Of a stretch of 64,000 nucleotides of DNA, positions 35,563 to 46,600 are shown in pieces. Each line of letters opens with the position of its first letter. Position 1 is the first letter of the stretch. A program made the position numbers and the translations under genes. The stretch spans positions 119,943 through 183,942 of the forward strand of contig NZ_JACVCV010000004.1 in the NCBI RefSeq assembly GCF_017811155.1, written 5' to 3'. The notes below the pieces were generated by a model, which saw only the letters and a program-made list of their open reading frames with translations, did not search any database and was not told the DNA's origin. The stretch is from Lunatimonas salinarum (GTDB taxonomy: Bacteria; Bacteroidota; Bacteroidia; Cytophagales; Cyclobacteriaceae).

Positions 35563-36258
35563 TTAATAATAAACACCTATCCAATGCATCTTGGACGGGT
35601 CTTTCAGGTTGGTTATGGTTACTTTAGACGGAAATGAAGCGCGAACATCGGGATTTGTCTTATAAACCTCGTCTATCGTGTACTCGACCCAATTAAACCC
35701 CTTCTTCAGGCTGATTTCAAAGACATATTCTACGGGCACCTCCGTATTGTCGTCAGCATACACGCTGCTCGTACAGGATGTGCTCAGCTCCACGTCTTCG
35801 TCCACATACATAACTTCATAAAAGGAGCCCTTCACGGCATTATTATAGCCAGAATCCTCCAACCATGGCTTAAGTGCTTCATCCGACAGTAAAAAAACAG
35901 TTCCCGCCCATTCCCCTTTACCATTGGTCATCCGTACATAATCCTGCCTAGCTGCTGGCTTTTCGGCCTGATCACCGAAGGCATCTGGACTGCAATTGAA
36001 ATGAAAATTGAAATACAAAGGCCCCATAGACATTGACTTATAATCATCTGGTATCTTTTCGAGACTAGTATCGGCTAAGCTCGCCGTAAAGGCACCCTTC
36101 TTATCCACCTTGCCGATAGATATGGGATAGTCCATCCCAAAAAGCATGAGCACCAAATCCATTTCGGCTTTCCCATGGTTCTTTACGTTTCCGGAAAGTT
36201 GCTGGCTATTGGCCTGAAAAAACAGCAATAGGATGGCAATTGTGAGCAATGACTTCAT
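35563..36258 (-). CDS. Secreted hypothetical protein
   Basis: 231 residues, Sec signal peptide (MKSLLTIAILLLFFQANSQ). The mature part starts QLSGNVKNHGKAEMDLVLML, the beta-sandwich (carboxypeptidase-regulatory-like) opening common in Bacteroidota exported proteins, and goes on with a Cys pair (FHFNCSPDAF, LSTSCTSSVY). The C-terminal half (EYVFEISLKKGFNWVEYTI) looks beta-rich. No family was recognised. It lies between the giant protein gene (same strand) and the divergent hybrid sensor gene at 36488. Probably outer-envelope or secreted; function unknown. Confidence 0.7.
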   Translation of the reverse strand: MKSLLTIAILLLFFQANSQQLSGNVKNHGKAEMDLVLMLFGMDYPISIGKVDKKGAFTASLADTSLEKIPDDYKSMSMGPLYFNFHFNCSPDAFGDQAEKPAARQDYVRMTNGKGEWAGTVFLLSDEALKPWLEDSGYNNAVKGSFYEVMYVDEDVELSTSCTSSVYADDNTEVPVEYVFEISLKKGFNWVEYTIDEVYKTNPDVRASFPSKVTITNLKDPSKMHWIGVYY

Positions 36259-36487
36259 TTTTATAAAGATTTAGGTTGACAGTGAATTTATTAATTGCTA
36301 AATATCGGACAAACCAACCTGGTAAAATTGCTGGTATGTAACAAAGGATAACACGTATGTATCATTTTAGAAAAGAAAGGCTGATCAAAACAAATGATAC
36401 CATAAGACGAAATTATTCAAATGATTCTCACCTATTCCTTCACTTACCGGCCTTTTTGTAAGATATTGCCACAACCAATGCAATACC

Positions 36488-39400
36488 ATGAGATTGTCTA
36501 TTAAATCCCTAAAATTCACGTCGCTCATTTGGGCACTTCTAAGCATAGCGGAGCTTAGCTTTGGGCAGGTAGACCTTTCGTTTAGGCAATTGTCCGTGAA
36601 TGACGGACTCTCTCAAAATTCGGCCGTCTCCATTACCCAAGATCGGGAAGGATACTTTTGGATAGCCACCCAAGACGGGTTGAACAAGTATGATGGAATA
36701 GGTTTTACGGTTTTCCCCAAAAAATTTGCCGATGTCACCCAAGAATCACACCTCCAACTGGGCAAGGTGCTTGCAGACCAAAAAGGCAGCATTTGGATCA
36801 TCCCAGAATCAGCTGTTCCTGAGCGGCTACTTCCAGGAAAAAAGGAGTTTGTAGCCGTAAACGATATTTCGATGGCTAGCTGTATACACGAGGGTGACAA
36901 TGGAGAAATATGGATAGGGGCATTTTCTGGTCAGCTATACCGGTGGAACGAAGACACAGAATCTGCCGAGATCATACGGGAATTCCCTTCCCGTGAGTTG
37001 CTTGACATTGCCGACTATGGGGAAAATTCACTATTAATAACCTTTAAGGATGGAGTGCTCGTTTGGGACAGCGCCAGCGATACTGCACGCGAATTAATTG
37101 GTTCGAACGACAGACACTATTATTCTTGCGCTATTCAAGATGGCCAGGGAAACATATGGGCCGGCACTTTAAATGCGGGCGTACAGCTCATCGAAAATGG
37201 CTCAAACACGCCCAAACCGATCCATTCCATCTTCCAAAACCTACCCAGTGGGTTCGAACGCGAAATGATTTTGGATATAATGGTAGATCGGAGAGGAGCC
37301 ATTTGGCTGGCGACCTATGGACAAGGCGTAATCCAACTCCATACCGATGCCCTATCTGCGGATAACTATTTTTTTCAAAAACAAAATCCACGTTCCCTTC
37401 ATTACAATGATGTACTTTGCATGTACGAAGATTACACCGGTACGTTATGGTTTGGGACAGACGGCGGAGGCTTAAGTTTTTATGACCGTTTTCTCGAAAA
37501 GTTTAGTTTTTTCCACAACCAACAGGTGCCTGAAAACATCCATATTGACGTAGTCCGTTCTCTCTATGTAGATGAAAACGAATCCCTTTGGATAGGCACT
37601 TCAGGCAAAGGACTCACGTCCTATCATCCTAAAAACAATACCTGGAAAACCCGAACAGCATCCGACATTACCCAAAATTCCATCGCCAGCAACCGGGTGA
37701 TGAGTTTATTGGGCGATGGAAAGGGTAAACTTTGGATTGGGTACCAAGATGAGGGGCTGAGCATCATGGACCTTAAAACGGAGAAATTCCAACACTATCA
37801 CCCCAACAGCGAGATTCCACTGCCCGCAAACACGGTGTGGAAAATCATCCGCGACAGTACAGGACGGTGCTGGCTGGCAACCCGAAACGAAGGCTTGATC
37901 CAGTTCGACCCACAAAAAGGCGTGATCCAACAGTATGTACACGATGCTGCGGATCCCTTTAGCATCCCCGGAAACAACATCAGAACAATTGAGGAAGGCG
38001 AAAACGGCGAATTCTGGATAGGGACAGAGAATAACGGGATAGCACGTTTTGACTCCAAATCCGGCAGATTCGAGACCTGGAATCACGGAGAAGAAGATTC
38101 AACCTCAATTTCATCCAACAGCATCAAATCCCTGTATTTCGATGGGCAAAAATTGCTCTGGATAGGAACAAACGGGTCGGGGATCAGCATACTGAATACA
38201 GAAAGCGGTGAAGTAATTCGAATTTCCAGCCACCATGGGTTAGCAAATGATGTCGTCTATGCCATTCTACCCGACGACAATGGCAACTTATGGGTAAGTT
38301 CCAATAAGGGAATCTCCAAAATTTCACCCTCTGTCGGCAAGCAAGCCTACGAAGTAAGAAACTACACCAATTACGATGGCCTCGCCACGGAATTCAATAC
38401 AGGAGCCTATTTCAGAAAGTGGGACGGTTCACTTTATTTCGGAAGTTTAGAAGGGGTTTATTGGTTTAACCCCGGAAACATTTTTTTGAATGAGACTCCC
38501 CCAAAAACTGCCATCACCGGAATAGTTGCTTTTGAGCAGCCTATTGATACGGCAGAAGAAATAGCATTGAAGCATTTTGACAACACCCTCACTATCAGCA
38601 TGGCCAGCCTGGTATTTTCACTGCCGAACAAAAATGAATTTCAATACAAACTCGAAGGGCATGATGCCGATTGGGTGTTTTCGGGAAACAACCACCAAGC
38701 CCGATACACAAACCTCTCCCCGGGCGATTACACCTTTTTTGCCAAATCCTCCAATTACGATGGCGTATGGTCTGAAACCCCCGCCTCACTTAACTTCACC
38801 ATTTTACCTCCCTGGTACCTGACCTGGTGGGCCTACCTAGGGTATGCTCTTTTGATTTCAGCCGGCTTGATGTGGGTATATACCTACCTAAAATGGCGCT
38901 GGCAAATGAATTATAACCTAAAATTAAAGGAGGAAGAAGCATTACATTTATTGGAAATCGACCGATTTAAGACAATGTTTTTTACCAATATTTCCCATGA
39001 GTTTAGGACGCCTTTAACACTGATTTCAGGCCCGGTGGAGCGGTTGATTAGCCAGTCTGACAGCCCTGTGGTCAAATCCCAGTTAAACCTGATCAAACAG
39101 AATTCCCAACGGCTTCTTAACTTGGTGGATCAACTGCTGGAAGTTTCGAAGATAAAATCCGGAAAACAAGTCCTCAGTATCCAAAAAGGAAATCTTGGCC
39201 TACTGCTTCAATCCATTGTTTCAAATTTTTTTTATTTTTCCTCGGAAAAACAGATACGACTGCGTGAAAGCATCCCCTTGATGACCGAAATTTGGTTTGA
39301 TGCCGACAAAATCGAAAAAATAGTCGGTAATCTGCTGCAAAATGCCATCAAGTATGGAAAACCCGGCACAACGGTATCGCTTCACGCTGAAATAGCCAAC

Positions 39401-40468
39401 AAGCACCTTGTCCTGCGGATAGCCAACGAAAGCCAGATCAAATATACCCGCGATCAACTATCCCGGCTTTTCGATAAATTTTTCAAACCCAACGCAAAAT
39501 CGGAAGGATTTGGAATAGGCCTCCCCTTGGTCAAAGATCTGGTGGAGCTCCACAACGGCCATATTGACTTGGAAGTACACGAATCCGACATCTTCGAAGT
39601 TACTGTTCAAATCCCCGTTGATAAATATGCTTTCCGGCCCGATCAGGTGGTGGAAGAGGAGGAATTCTTAGCGACTACAGAAATTAACAGGCCGCTACCT
39701 CCCGCTGAGGATGCGCCATTGATTTTGGTGGTAGAAGACAATTCACAAATAAGAGATTTCGTGAGAGAATCTATCAGCCCCCTATACCGCGTGGTGGAGG
39801 CCGTCAATGGTACAGAAGGGTTGTATATGGCGTTCAAAAAGATTCCCGATTTAATCATTTCGGATATCATGATGCCGGAATTGGATGGAATTTCCCTTTG
39901 CCGTCAGTTGAAAAAAGACGAGAAAACATCCCATATACCCATCATCTTACTTACCGCAAAGATCGGCGAGGAAAGCCTGCTAAGTGGTCTGGAAGTAGGT
40001 GCGGATGACTTTATCCCAAAACCATTCAGCACCAAACAACTGTTACTCCGTATACAAAAACTGATCGAATTAAGAAAAAATCTGCGCATCCACTACGGTA
40101 ATAAATCAAACTTTTCCCCCACCGAAATCGCTGTTTCCTCCACGGAAGAAAAATTCTTGGAAAGGCTTCAAAAAATAGTCGACGAAGAACTGATGGACTC
40201 AACCTTTACAGTGGAAAAATTTTGCAAAAACATGGGCATGAGTAGAATGCAGCTACACCGAAAACTCACCGCCCTCACAGGACTGTCCACGTCGGCGTTT
40301 ATCCGGGATCAACGACTGCGACTTGCCCTACAGCGCCTGTCTAAATCCGGAGAGACGATTTCAGAAACCGCCTATGCCGTGGGATTTAGTTCCCCATCCT
40401 ATTTCATCAAGTGCTTCAAAGAAACCTATGGCATGACTCCTTCTGAATTTGTAGCCAAAGAGAAATAA
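36488..40468 (+). CDS. Hybrid two-component system regulator (HTCS)
   Basis: 1,326 residues in the canonical order. Signal sequence (residues 1-27); two seven-bladed Reg_prop propellers, many WIGT/NIWAGT blade motifs; Y_Y_Y domain (NEFQYKLEGHDADWVFSG); membrane helix about 780-800; HisKA with phospho-acceptor H837 in TNISHEFRTPL; HATPase (ADKIEKIVGNLLQNAIKYG, GFGIGLPLVKDL); receiver with phospho-D1126 in DLIISDIMMPELDG; and a C-terminal AraC DNA-binding domain (RLRLALQRLSKSGETISETA). HTCS proteins bind an oligosaccharide in the periplasm and switch on a nearby polysaccharide utilisation locus. Convergent with the second regulator gene; the SusC/D/E/GH16 operon starts 3.2 kb downstream and is the likely target. 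Confidence 0.95.
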   Translation: MRLSIKSLKFTSLIWALLSIAELSFGQVDLSFRQLSVNDGLSQNSAVSITQDREGYFWIATQDGLNKYDGIGFTVFPKKFADVTQESHLQLGKVLADQKGSIWIIPESAVPERLLPGKKEFVAVNDISMASCIHEGDNGEIWIGAFSGQLYRWNEDTESAEIIREFPSRELLDIADYGENSLLITFKDGVLVWDSASDTARELIGSNDRHYYSCAIQDGQGNIWAGTLNAGVQLIENGSNTPKPIHSIFQNLPSGFEREMILDIMVDRRGAIWLATYGQGVIQLHTDALSADNYFFQKQNPRSLHYNDVLCMYEDYTGTLWFGTDGGGLSFYDRFLEKFSFFHNQQVPENIHIDVVRSLYVDENESLWIGTSGKGLTSYHPKNNTWKTRTASDITQNSIASNRVMSLLGDGKGKLWIGYQDEGLSIMDLKTEKFQHYHPNSEIPLPANTVWKIIRDSTGRCWLATRNEGLIQFDPQKGVIQQYVHDAADPFSIPGNNIRTIEEGENGEFWIGTENNGIARFDSKSGRFETWNHGEEDSTSISSNSIKSLYFDGQKLLWIGTNGSGISILNTESGEVIRISSHHGLANDVVYAILPDDNGNLWVSSNKGISKISPSVGKQAYEVRNYTNYDGLATEFNTGAYFRKWDGSLYFGSLEGVYWFNPGNIFLNETPPKTAITGIVAFEQPIDTAEEIALKHFDNTLTISMASLVFSLPNKNEFQYKLEGHDADWVFSGNNHQARYTNLSPGDYTFFAKSSNYDGVWSETPASLNFTILPPWYLTWWAYLGYALLISAGLMWVYTYLKWRWQMNYNLKLKEEEALHLLEIDRFKTMFFTNISHEFRTPLTLISGPVERLISQSDSPVVKSQLNLIKQNSQRLLNLVDQLLEVSKIKSGKQVLSIQKGNLGLLLQSIVSNFFYFSSEKQIRLRESIPLMTEIWFDADKIEKIVGNLLQNAIKYGKPGTTVSLHAEIANKHLVLRIANESQIKYTRDQLSRLFDKFFKPNAKSEGFGIGLPLVKDLVELHNGHIDLEVHESDIFEVTVQIPVDKYAFRPDQVVEEEEFLATTEINRPLPPAEDAPLILVVEDNSQIRDFVRESISPLYRVVEAVNGTEGLYMAFKKIPDLIISDIMMPELDGISLCRQLKKDEKTSHIPIILLTAKIGEESLLSGLEVGADDFIPKPFSTKQLLLRIQKLIELRKNLRIHYGNKSNFSPTEIAVSSTEEKFLERLQKIVDEELMDSTFTVEKFCKNMGMSRMQLHRKLTALTGLSTSAFIRDQRLRLALQRLSKSGETISETAYAVGFSSPSYFIKCFKETYGMTPSEFVAKEK

Positions 40469-40540
40469 CCGCTTCGGTTTTTGCCCTTTCCGCATCCATC
40501 ACATGCGTAACTGAGTGTGCTTTCAAACAGCTTTAGGCAC

Positions 40541-43405
40541 CTAAAATTTCAGTATATACTCCTGAAGATTATCTTCCCGCTGTAGGTCAAGCTTCTTTCT
40601 CAGCCGGTACCGCGCTATCTCTACACCTCTGACAGAAATATTCATGAGATAAGCAATTTCCTTCGTGCTCAAATTCATGCGCAGGTAAGCACTCAGCTTA
40701 ATCTCCTGCGGACTGAGGTCGGAAAAGGACTTCTTGAACCGGGACATGAAGTCGCCATGCACTTGGTCGAAATGGATTTCAAACTGCTCCCAATCCTCGT
40801 CCTCGGCAATATTTTTCTCAATGTTTTTGATCACTTTTTGGATCTCATTTTTCACCTCTTGGTTCTTGCTCTTTTTGATGATCCCGGAGAGATTCCCTTT
40901 GACTTGGTCAATAAACCCATTTTTGGTAATTAGGTGCATCGTGGCGGTCGCAAGCTCTTTGTCTTTAAGCTGAATTTCCTGCTTGAGCTTCTCTGTTCTC
41001 AGTGACTCCAGTTCTTTTTGGGAGCTCAGCAGCTCCGACTCCTTTTCTTGTATCACCCGCATAGAAGCATCCTTCATTTGCTGGGTTTTTTGCTGAAATC
41101 GCCTGTCCACCGTCCGATAGCCCAGAAGCCCTACCAAACAAACCAACAGAAAATAGGCTCCATAGGCCAACCGGCTTCGATACCAAGGCGGCAATACTTC
41201 GAAAGACCAAATGGCTTCGGCGGCTATTTGACCGTATAGGTTTCTACTTCTGGCACGGAAGGTATACTTCCCTTCGCTCAGGTTGGTATAGGCTTTTTCA
41301 TTGCTTTGAGTCCATTCTCCATAACCTTCCTCCAATCCCTCCAGCCAGTATTGAAAGGCAAGTTCCTTCTCATTGTTAGGCGTTGGGTTGCTCGCAGTAA
41401 TTCGAAGATTCGCCCTGCTATATGGAATATTTGGCCGCCATTTCTCCCCGCCGGACACGGTGTTTGCCGTCCCCCCGGCAAATATCAGGGAATCAACTGC
41501 TCCTGTTAGGTGAACCGAACGAATCAGTGTTGGGTAGTCGTGAGGACGGTAATTTCCCTCATTTAGGCTAAATCGAACGAAGCCCTCGTTTGCGGCAAAC
41601 AGCACTTCATTTCCCCGAATGGCTGATATATTCTGTAGGTCATCATTCAGTAAAGGGCGAAGCTGATTGAATAGCTCGGTACGTTTCACAAATCTTCCAT
41701 CCACCCGTTTTTCCAATACCCCAACCTCCTGTGCTCCGATAAAATAAATATTTCCTAGCGGATCCTCCAGAAGCACATGCAGCAAATCTCCATTGCCAAA
41801 AAACTTCTGGAAGAATTCGTCGCGTTCAAAGCGCCCCCTTTGCTCATCAAACCGGAATATACCGGATTGGGTGGTAAATACCAGTCGGTTGTTGACATAC
41901 CATACGTTGTTCATGGTTTTGGAGGGAAGCCCTGCCTCCTGCCCATACACCTCCACTGAAACACTCTGAAGCTTATTGTCCAACTGAAGTTTGTACAGTC
42001 CCTTGTAGCCATGAGCCACCCAAATATTCCCTTGGGCGTCTTGCTCGATGATCCGGCTTGATTCTGTAAACCCACTTATTTTCCGCAAATAACGGATACC
42101 GGCTGGATCAATCTCATACAGGTAAATGCCATTATACCCACCTACCAAGAGTAAATTGGAATGACCCCGGAGTGGTTGGAAATTCCAAATACCTGAGGGT
42201 CCATCGACCCTCTTGGCGATCCCATTGTCCACGACAAAGGCGCCATCATTGTGCGCAATTAAAAGCTGATCTTGAATCGCCTTCAACTGATAAACCTGTC
42301 CTTGGGAATTTGGCAAAAAAACAGCGTCTTCGCCATCGGCTTCTGTATCCCCCAATACATAAACCCCATTGTTGGTTCCCAAATAAAGACTTCCATCAAA
42401 CAGTGTAGCGTGATACCCCGTCCCGGTAAGTCCTGAAAACTGATTAATCTTCCGAAAGGGATTGACCAGTTCGAGTAACGTCAGGCCATTGGCATGTCCT
42501 ATCCAAAGGTTTCCCGAAAGATCTTCAAAGAGAGAAAGGATGGCATTGTTTGTTAGACCGTTATTTGTATCAAGGTGCAAAAGCTGTTGCCCTTGTTCAT
42601 CCAGCATGTAGAGCCCGTCAGTTTGGGTCCCTAGGATAACCTGTCCATTTCTCAGGCGCAAGGCTGTGTTGACACCTGTTCCATCGGCTTGCCTCCATGG
42701 AGTGATTGTTTCGCCTTGCACATGATAAACGCCTTGATCCCGTGTAAAAACAAGCAGGACACTCGGTGATAACTGTAGGACCGATGTGACCAATTGATCC
42801 TGAAAAAAGCGGGCTCCGCCAATTGGAGTCGGCTCTCCGCCCTGCACCACTTGCAGCCCCTGACCCACCTCATTGATGTATAGCCTATTTCCATTGAAAT
42901 GGAAGCTTTCGAAGGAACTCTTAGACGAAAACACCTGCTGAAACTGCCGGTTCTTGTCAAAAACAAAAATATGTCTATCCGTGCAAAAATACAGGGCATC
43001 CGCCAACAAGTATACCCTCCAGACTTCTTCCAATTCACGGTAGGCTTCGGGAAGTTCGCCCCGCAGAGACTGAAACGCAAACTCGCCAGAAGAATCTGGC
43101 CCAAAAAAACCAAAATCCCCCTGACCGGCCACATAGATCAGGCCATCTTCACCCAACTGCACATGGCGTACCTTTGATCCGGAAGGAAGTGCATAGCGTC
43201 GCCAGGAAGTTCCATCGTACTCCAACAACCCGTAGTTGTTTGCGATGTAAATAATCCCAGTAGGATTTTGAGTGATGGCATAGTTCTGTATTCCTCCCCC
43301 GTATTCCTGACTCGCATAATACCTTGAGAAAGGCAATCCCAAGCCCTGCCCAAACAGGACAACGGCTTGAAAAAAGCTCAATAGATAAATTAGCAGTGAC
43401 TTCAA
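40541..43405 (-). CDS. Propeller / Y_Y_Y / LuxR-type HTH membrane regulator
   Basis: 954 residues from TTG 43405 (an in-frame TAA lies 12 bases upstream). Signal peptide ends VVLFGQ; Reg_prop blades follow (PTGIIYIANNYGLLEYD, LWIGHANGLTLLE), then Y_Y_Y (FQYWLEGLEEGYGEW), one membrane helix about 765-785 (LAYGAYFLLVCLVGLLGY), a coiled coil, and a C-terminal HTH of the LuxR type (LSPQEIKLSAYLRMNLSTKE, then VRGVEIARYRLRKKL). This is the SusR-like/LuxR architecture without kinase or receiver, so ligand binding outside would act directly through the DNA-binding tail inside. It is divergent from the susC gene across a 246-base intergenic region, making it the most direct regulator candidate of the operon. 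Confidence 0.9.
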   Translation of the reverse strand: MKSLLIYLLSFFQAVVLFGQGLGLPFSRYYASQEYGGGIQNYAITQNPTGIIYIANNYGLLEYDGTSWRRYALPSGSKVRHVQLGEDGLIYVAGQGDFGFFGPDSSGEFAFQSLRGELPEAYRELEEVWRVYLLADALYFCTDRHIFVFDKNRQFQQVFSSKSSFESFHFNGNRLYINEVGQGLQVVQGGEPTPIGGARFFQDQLVTSVLQLSPSVLLVFTRDQGVYHVQGETITPWRQADGTGVNTALRLRNGQVILGTQTDGLYMLDEQGQQLLHLDTNNGLTNNAILSLFEDLSGNLWIGHANGLTLLELVNPFRKINQFSGLTGTGYHATLFDGSLYLGTNNGVYVLGDTEADGEDAVFLPNSQGQVYQLKAIQDQLLIAHNDGAFVVDNGIAKRVDGPSGIWNFQPLRGHSNLLLVGGYNGIYLYEIDPAGIRYLRKISGFTESSRIIEQDAQGNIWVAHGYKGLYKLQLDNKLQSVSVEVYGQEAGLPSKTMNNVWYVNNRLVFTTQSGIFRFDEQRGRFERDEFFQKFFGNGDLLHVLLEDPLGNIYFIGAQEVGVLEKRVDGRFVKRTELFNQLRPLLNDDLQNISAIRGNEVLFAANEGFVRFSLNEGNYRPHDYPTLIRSVHLTGAVDSLIFAGGTANTVSGGEKWRPNIPYSRANLRITASNPTPNNEKELAFQYWLEGLEEGYGEWTQSNEKAYTNLSEGKYTFRARSRNLYGQIAAEAIWSFEVLPPWYRSRLAYGAYFLLVCLVGLLGYRTVDRRFQQKTQQMKDASMRVIQEKESELLSSQKELESLRTEKLKQEIQLKDKELATATMHLITKNGFIDQVKGNLSGIIKKSKNQEVKNEIQKVIKNIEKNIAEDEDWEQFEIHFDQVHGDFMSRFKKSFSDLSPQEIKLSAYLRMNLSTKEIAYLMNISVRGVEIARYRLRKKLDLQREDNLQEYILKF

Positions 43406-43450
43406 CTTTTGGGTTTAGTTAATTTGACACACAAGATACTAGTTTTATCC

Positions 43451-43582
43451 GTGATGTAGTAAGTTATTGAAAAAAATGAGTTGAGATCCTTTTAAAAAAA
43501 CCCCTCAAATTGAACCAATTAAAGCCTTTTTAGTTGTTTTGATGAATTATTGTGAAAGGCTGCAAAGTACAGTGATGTAGTA
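43451..43582 (+). promoter_or_regulatory. Direct repeat GTGATGTAGTA in the susC / regulator intergenic region
   Basis: GTGATGTAGTA occurs at 43451-43461 and again at 43572-43582, and the second copy is embedded in AGTACA...TGTACT inverted arms (43566-43592). Both lie in the 246-base space between the divergent regulator start and the susC start. Sites of this kind would let the regulator bind both promoters. Position only. Confidence 0.4.
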
Positions 43583-43651
43583 TTGATGTACTGGCTTTTT
43601 TCGTATCACTAATTTTTAACGCCAACTTGTAGGCTCATAAATCCAAAAAAA

Positions 43652-46600
43652 ATGAAAAAACTATTACTGTTTTGTTTTGCGCTCTCGCTCCATGCGGGAG
43701 TATGGGCGCAGGGAGACGTAGTGAGAGGGCAAGTCACGGATGATACCGGCTTTCCACTACCGGGAGTTAGCATTTTGAAGCTCGAATCTGTTGTAGGTGC
43801 TGTAACGGATTTGGATGGCAACTACACCATCAATGCTTCTACTGGAGACAGACTCCAGTTTTCGTTTATAGGGTATAAGCAGCAGGTAATTACTGTGGAA
43901 AATGCCGGAGAAATAAACGTTGTTCTCCAAGAAGACCTCACTAACTTAAATGAGGTAGTCGTCATTGGATATGGTACAGCTACCAAGAAGGAGCTCACAG
44001 GGGCTACCTCCCAACTCAAAGGAGAGGCCATCGAACGCATGAATATGCCGAGAGTGGATCAAGCCTTACAGGGACAATTGGCAGGCGTCAATATATCCAC
44101 CAACTCAGGCGCACCAGGAGGCACTTCAAACATCCGTATCCGAGGTATTGGAACCTTTGGGGATAACGATCCACTCATATTGGTGGACGGTGTCATTTAC
44201 GATGCCGCCGGACTTAATGCCTTAAATCCAAACGATATCGAATCAGTAAATGTGCTAAAAGATGGTACCGCTGGAATCTATGGGGTTCGTGCTGCCAATG
44301 GCGTAATCCTAATCGAAACGAAAAAGGGTAATCTCGGCACGAAGCCAAGACTGGATTTTACGGGTTATTACGGCGTGCAGGAAACCGCACGGAAGCTCGA
44401 CCTGCTAAATGCCCGGGAATTTGCCATTCTGAAAAACGAAGCCTTCGCTGCAGGTGGCCAACCCATGCCCTTTAATAATGTGGCGTTGGGCGAGGGCACC
44501 AATTGGCAAGATGCCGTGTTTCAAACGGCGCCTATTCAGGAATACAATATGACGGTAACGGGAGGATCCGAAAAAACCTCCTACTCCATCGGAGGATCCT
44601 ACTTTTCACAGCAGGGTATCGTGGGTGGTCCCAAGGCTAATTTTGAGCGGTACAACGCCCGTATCAACTTCACTACAGAGCTGGCTCCGCGGGTTAAGCT
44701 TACCAACGTGCTTTTATACACTCGGGAAGAGAGCAAAACGCTCCCCCAAGGAGGAATTGGCTCGGTACTCTACAACACCATCAACGCCTATCCAACAGAA
44801 CCCATCTTTGTCGGCAACAGGTACTCCTACCTAGAAAATGTAAACGACATCATCAACCCATTGGCACAGATGGAAAACGCCTACAACGATGCTTGGGTAA
44901 ACAAGCTCGTAGGTAAAGAGGAAATTGAATATAAAATCAACGACAACTTCACATGGACCGGCCGTGCAGGCTATAACTATGCCCTGGTTGATTCCAAGGT
45001 TTTCAATCCGTTGGTTTGGTATGGCCCGGGAAAATTTGCAAACTCAGCGAGAAACGCCAACCTTGATCCCGTTCTTGTCGATGTAGGCGGATCGCAGATC
45101 GAGCGGGGTGCCAGTGTGTTTGAATCCAGAAGCACCTTTTTGGATTACAACCTGGAAACCTTCCTAAACTTCGAAAAAGCCCTGACTGAAGACCATCGGG
45201 TGAAGGGTATGTTTGGGGTATCCTTAGTAGGAAACCGAAGCGAAGGCTTAAACGGCACCGCATTTAATATCCCAAACAATGACATTAACTTTGCCGATAT
45301 TTCCGCAAACCAAGCTCCCGGCGGATTTTTGAACAACGTCGGCTCTTTTCAGAGCAGGCAACGACTTACCTCTGCCTTCATTCGAGGAGAATACGACTTT
45401 CAGAAGCGCTACCTCTTCTCTGCCATTTTACGAAGAGACGGTTCGTCTAACTTTGGTCCAAATAACCGGATCGGGTACTTCCCCGCAGTCTCTGGCGCTT
45501 GGGTCATTTCAGATGAATCCTTTTTCAGCTCGAGTATCGTAGACTTTATGAAGTTGCGTACCAGCTTTGGGGTCTCCGGAAATGACCAAATTGGTCTATT
45601 TAGGTACCGAGGGTTACTAAACGGCTCTGCCACGTATGTATTCAACGATTTTATCGTGAACGGTGCGGCCATCGGAAATACGAGCAACCCGGATCTAAAA
45701 TGGGAAACCACATACCAGACAAACATTGGACTGGACTTCTCCTTCTTCCAAAATTTGGACTTTACGGCAAACTATTTCATAAAAAACACCAAGGATCTGT
45801 TGTTTCAGCCTGACGTATCCGCCTTGTTGGGATCTTACGGACCAGGGGGGTCGCCTCCGGTTATCAATGCGGGGGATGTGATGAACCGCGGCATCGAGCT
45901 GGAACTGGGCTATGGCACGGTAAGACCACAGGGTGTCAACTTCCGATTTGATTACAACGTCACCTTTCTAAAGAATGAGGTAACGGCCGTTCCCGAAGGA
46001 TTTGAATTTATTCCAGGCGCACCGTTTAGTGTCGGTGGCAATGTGGCCACCAGATTCCAGAAAGGATTTCCAATCGGCTACTTCGTAGGATATGAAACAA
46101 ACGGTATCTTCCAGTCTGCGGAGGAGGTGGCTTCCAATCCGGTTACCCAACCCGGTGCCATGCCAGGTGATCTTCGGTTTGTGGACTATAACGGCGATGG
46201 AGCCATCAGTTTTGGCGATGATACAGACCGAAAAATGATCGGATCGCCTATTCCGGATGTGGTAATGGGCTTTAATTTCTCCGTTGACTTCAAAGGAATC
46301 GACTTCGGCGCCAACGTGTATGCGGCACTTGGCCAAGAGATTATCCGAAACTACGAAAGGCAACAGCCATGGGCCAACCAACTTAGCTACAACCTGGGCC
46401 GTTGGACAGGTCCGGGCACTTCAAATGACATCCCAAGACTCACCACTGGAGCCACCAGAAACACTGTTTTCTCTGACTTCTATGTAGAAGATGGTTCCTT
46501 TGCCCGATTGAGAAACGTACAGATGGGCTACACGCTTCCTACGGAGCTTTCTCAGAAATTCGGAGTGCAATTTTTTAGATTTTATGTAGCCGCCAATAAC

